A stretch of 64,000 nucleotides of DNA from Flavobacterium petrolei (GTDB lineage Bacteria; Bacteroidota; Bacteroidia; Flavobacteriales; Flavobacteriaceae): NCBI RefSeq assembly GCF_003314435.2, contig NZ_QNVY02000002.1:372001-436000 (forward strand). Direction: 5' to 3'. The notes beneath the pieces are model-generated. The model made no database searches. It worked only from the letters and a program-made list of their open reading frames with translations, and was not told the DNA's origin. Made by a program: the position numbers and the translations under genes. Positions 62,972 to 64,000 of this stretch are shown here, piece by piece. The number at the start of each line of letters is the position of its first letter. Position 1 is the first letter of the stretch.

Positions 62972-63346
62972 TTATTCAATATACGTTACGGGTTCAAGCG
63001 ATAATTCTTCTTCAGGTGTAAAAATTCTATATTCGATTCGGAATGTTTTTTTCAAAGGTGTTTCCAATGAAAATCCTCCAACCCCAAATGCATCAATAAC
63101 ATCCAAAGTAAAATGAGCGTGTTTCCAGTATTCGAATAAATCCTTGTCTACCCAGAATTCCGTATTTTCTATTGTACCTATACAAACATCACCCAATCTT
63201 TGGTAAAAACCTCCTTTTTCAAAACATTGCGGTTGCGTTCCTTCACAACAACCTCCAGCTTGATAAAACATTAAATCACCATGTTTTTCCTGCAATATTT
63301 TGATTAATTCTATTGCTTTTTCTGTTGCATCAATTCTTTTTGTCAT
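62972..63346 (-). CDS. DUF779 domain-containing protein
   Basis: About 124 residues from the ATG at 63346 (MTKRIDATEKAIELI). The hallmark FYQAGGCCEGTQPQCFEKGGF near 29-50 has the Cys pair and later Cys expected in DUF779; DVCIGTIENTEFWVDKDLFEYWKHAHFTLDVIDAFGVGGFSLE follows. DUF779 genes regularly accompany aldehyde dehydrogenase and alcohol dehydrogenase genes, though the role is not known. It lies 79 bases after the partial alcohol dehydrogenase gene and overlaps no other gene. Confidence 0.88.
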   Translation of the reverse strand: MTKRIDATEKAIELIKILQEKHGDLMFYQAGGCCEGTQPQCFEKGGFYQRLGDVCIGTIENTEFWVDKDLFEYWKHAHFTLDVIDAFGVGGFSLETPLKKTFRIEYRIFTPEEELSLEPVTYIE

Positions 63347-63425
63347 AGTCAGTCCTTTAAAATACAACCACAATTATTTAAAATTATGGCTGTATACTTT
63401 TATTAAATTAATTTAGGGATTTATG

Positions 63426-64000
63426 CTATCCGTTAATATCAATCAAAATTTTAACTTGAGATGGATTCGAAACCAATACTTCAAATCCTTCCGTTACAAT
63501 CTCATCTAAAGTAATTCTTTTTGTTACTAATTTTTCAACCGGCATGCGTCCAAGGTCAATTAATTTTATCACTTGAGGAAATATATTTCTGTAGGCAATA
63601 ATCCCTTTGATTGTGATTTCGCGAACAACCTGATCAAAAGCATCGAGTGTTACCAGTTTTCCAAATAAAGCCACTAAAACAGCAGTTCCTCCATTTTTTA
63701 AACTGGCAATTCCTCCATCAAATGAGGCTTGAACACCAGCTGCATCCAGAAAAATATCAACACCACCAGCAATCAAGTCTTTAATTTGTTGCGAAATATT
63801 TTCACTTTTACCATTGATGATAGTTGTTGCACCAATTTCTTTGGCTTTTTCCAAACGTTTATCTGCGATATCAACAACAATAATTTCTGCTGCTCCGGCA
63901 GCAATAGCGGCTTGAACACACAAAAGTCCAATTGGTCCAGCACCATAAATCAAACAAGATTGTCCCATTTTTAAACCACTTTGCAAAACAGCATAAACGG
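63426..64000 (-). CDS. Zinc-type (medium-chain) alcohol dehydrogenase, partial (N-terminus beyond right edge)
   Basis: The last 191 or so residues of a medium-chain dehydrogenase/reductase. The frame runs open to the right edge (reading VYAVLQSGLKMGQS at the boundary), so the true start is outside. The Rossmann motif is LIYGAGPIGLLCVQAAIAAGA, followed by IIVVDIADKRLEKAKEIGATT with the NAD-selecting Asp, then GVDIFLDAAGVQASF. The C-terminal half ends RITLDEIVTEGFEVLVSNPSQVKILIDI. The catalytic zinc part is not visible. It is probably in an operon with DUF779, under the nearby AraC regulator. Confidence 0.9.
   Translation of the reverse strand, partial: VYAVLQSGLKMGQSCLIYGAGPIGLLCVQAAIAAGAAEIIVVDIADKRLEKAKEIGATTIINGKSENISQQIKDLIAGGVDIFLDAAGVQASFDGGIASLKNGGTAVLVALFGKLVTLDAFDQVVREITIKGIIAYRNIFPQVIKLIDLGRMPVEKLVTKRITLDEIVTEGFEVLVSNPSQVKILIDING

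Noticed and set aside
1..64000. CRISPR array, prophage, transposase or toxin-antitoxin locus
   Set aside because: I looked for regularly spaced direct repeats, phage structural genes, DDE/tyrosine recombinase motifs and paired small genes and saw none that I could support.

Overview
The window reads as a chromosomal segment of a Flavobacterium-like member of Bacteroidota. The DNA is AT-rich. Gene content is typical of that group: PorX of the type IX secretion regulatory pathway, a fused LpxC-FabZ, an HD phosphohydrolase-lpxD-lpxC/fabZ-lpxA-efp cluster, a DnaX without the zinc-module cysteines, a DCC-family protein, and a RNase P RNA. Candidate promoters carry the Bacteroidota -7 box TAnnTTTG. 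No tRNA, rRNA operon, CRISPR array, prophage or intact insertion sequence was seen. Most of the window is core genome.

Layout: 1-0.9 kb, thioredoxin-like protein and ApbE (cut by the left edge). 1-9 kb, LtaS-like sulfatase, S1/P1-type nuclease, YoaK-like protein, YeiH transporter with LysR regulator, VWA-type membrane protein. 9-12 kb, fabG, NhaC antiporter, a small GIY-YIG-like protein. 12.2-19.8 kb, a long minus-strand block with sucD, an NTF2-like protein, a second LpxD-like acyltransferase, efp, lpxA, lpxC-fabZ, lpxD and an HD phosphohydrolase: lipid A, fatty acid and translation housekeeping. 20-27 kb, a DUF1080 protein divergent from a GbsR/MarR-regulated tripartite RND efflux operon. 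27-31 kb, small hypotheticals, GNAT, an esterase followed by a decayed MORN-repeat relic, and a PIN-domain protein. 31.4-35.7 kb, porX, tsaE, GNAT, alanine dehydrogenase, DUF4258. 35.8-46.3 kb, ung, MutS2-like ATPase, DCC protein, a 41-residue membrane protein, ettA, holA, a solo HsdR-N nuclease-fold protein, a glycosyltransferase, an OmpA-family lipoprotein and a PanE-like reductase. 46.5 kb, rnpB. 47.5-49.2 kb, dnaX in two frames joined at a run of ten A. 49.2-52.8 kb, polyphosphate metabolism (Ppx/GppA, PPK1, SixA). 53-55 kb, CAP lipoprotein, a gene-poor tract and a 2OG-Fe(II) oxygenase. 55.4-61 kb, a second complete RND efflux operon. 61-64 kb, bestrophin, AraC regulator, DUF779 and an alcohol dehydrogenase cut by the right edge.

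I did not find a convincing new multi-gene system. The points most worth a second look are: the dnaX gene, where a perfectly phased A-AAA-AAG slippery site inside an A10 run separates a gamma-length product (zero frame) from the tau C-terminus (-1 frame); three families of intergenic inverted-repeat elements; a GbsR operator-like array between the first efflux operon and a DUF1080 gene; a nested palindrome upstream of the second efflux operon; and several small or orphan proteins (GIY-YIG-like, solo HsdR-N, 41-residue membrane protein, PIN/DUF4935).
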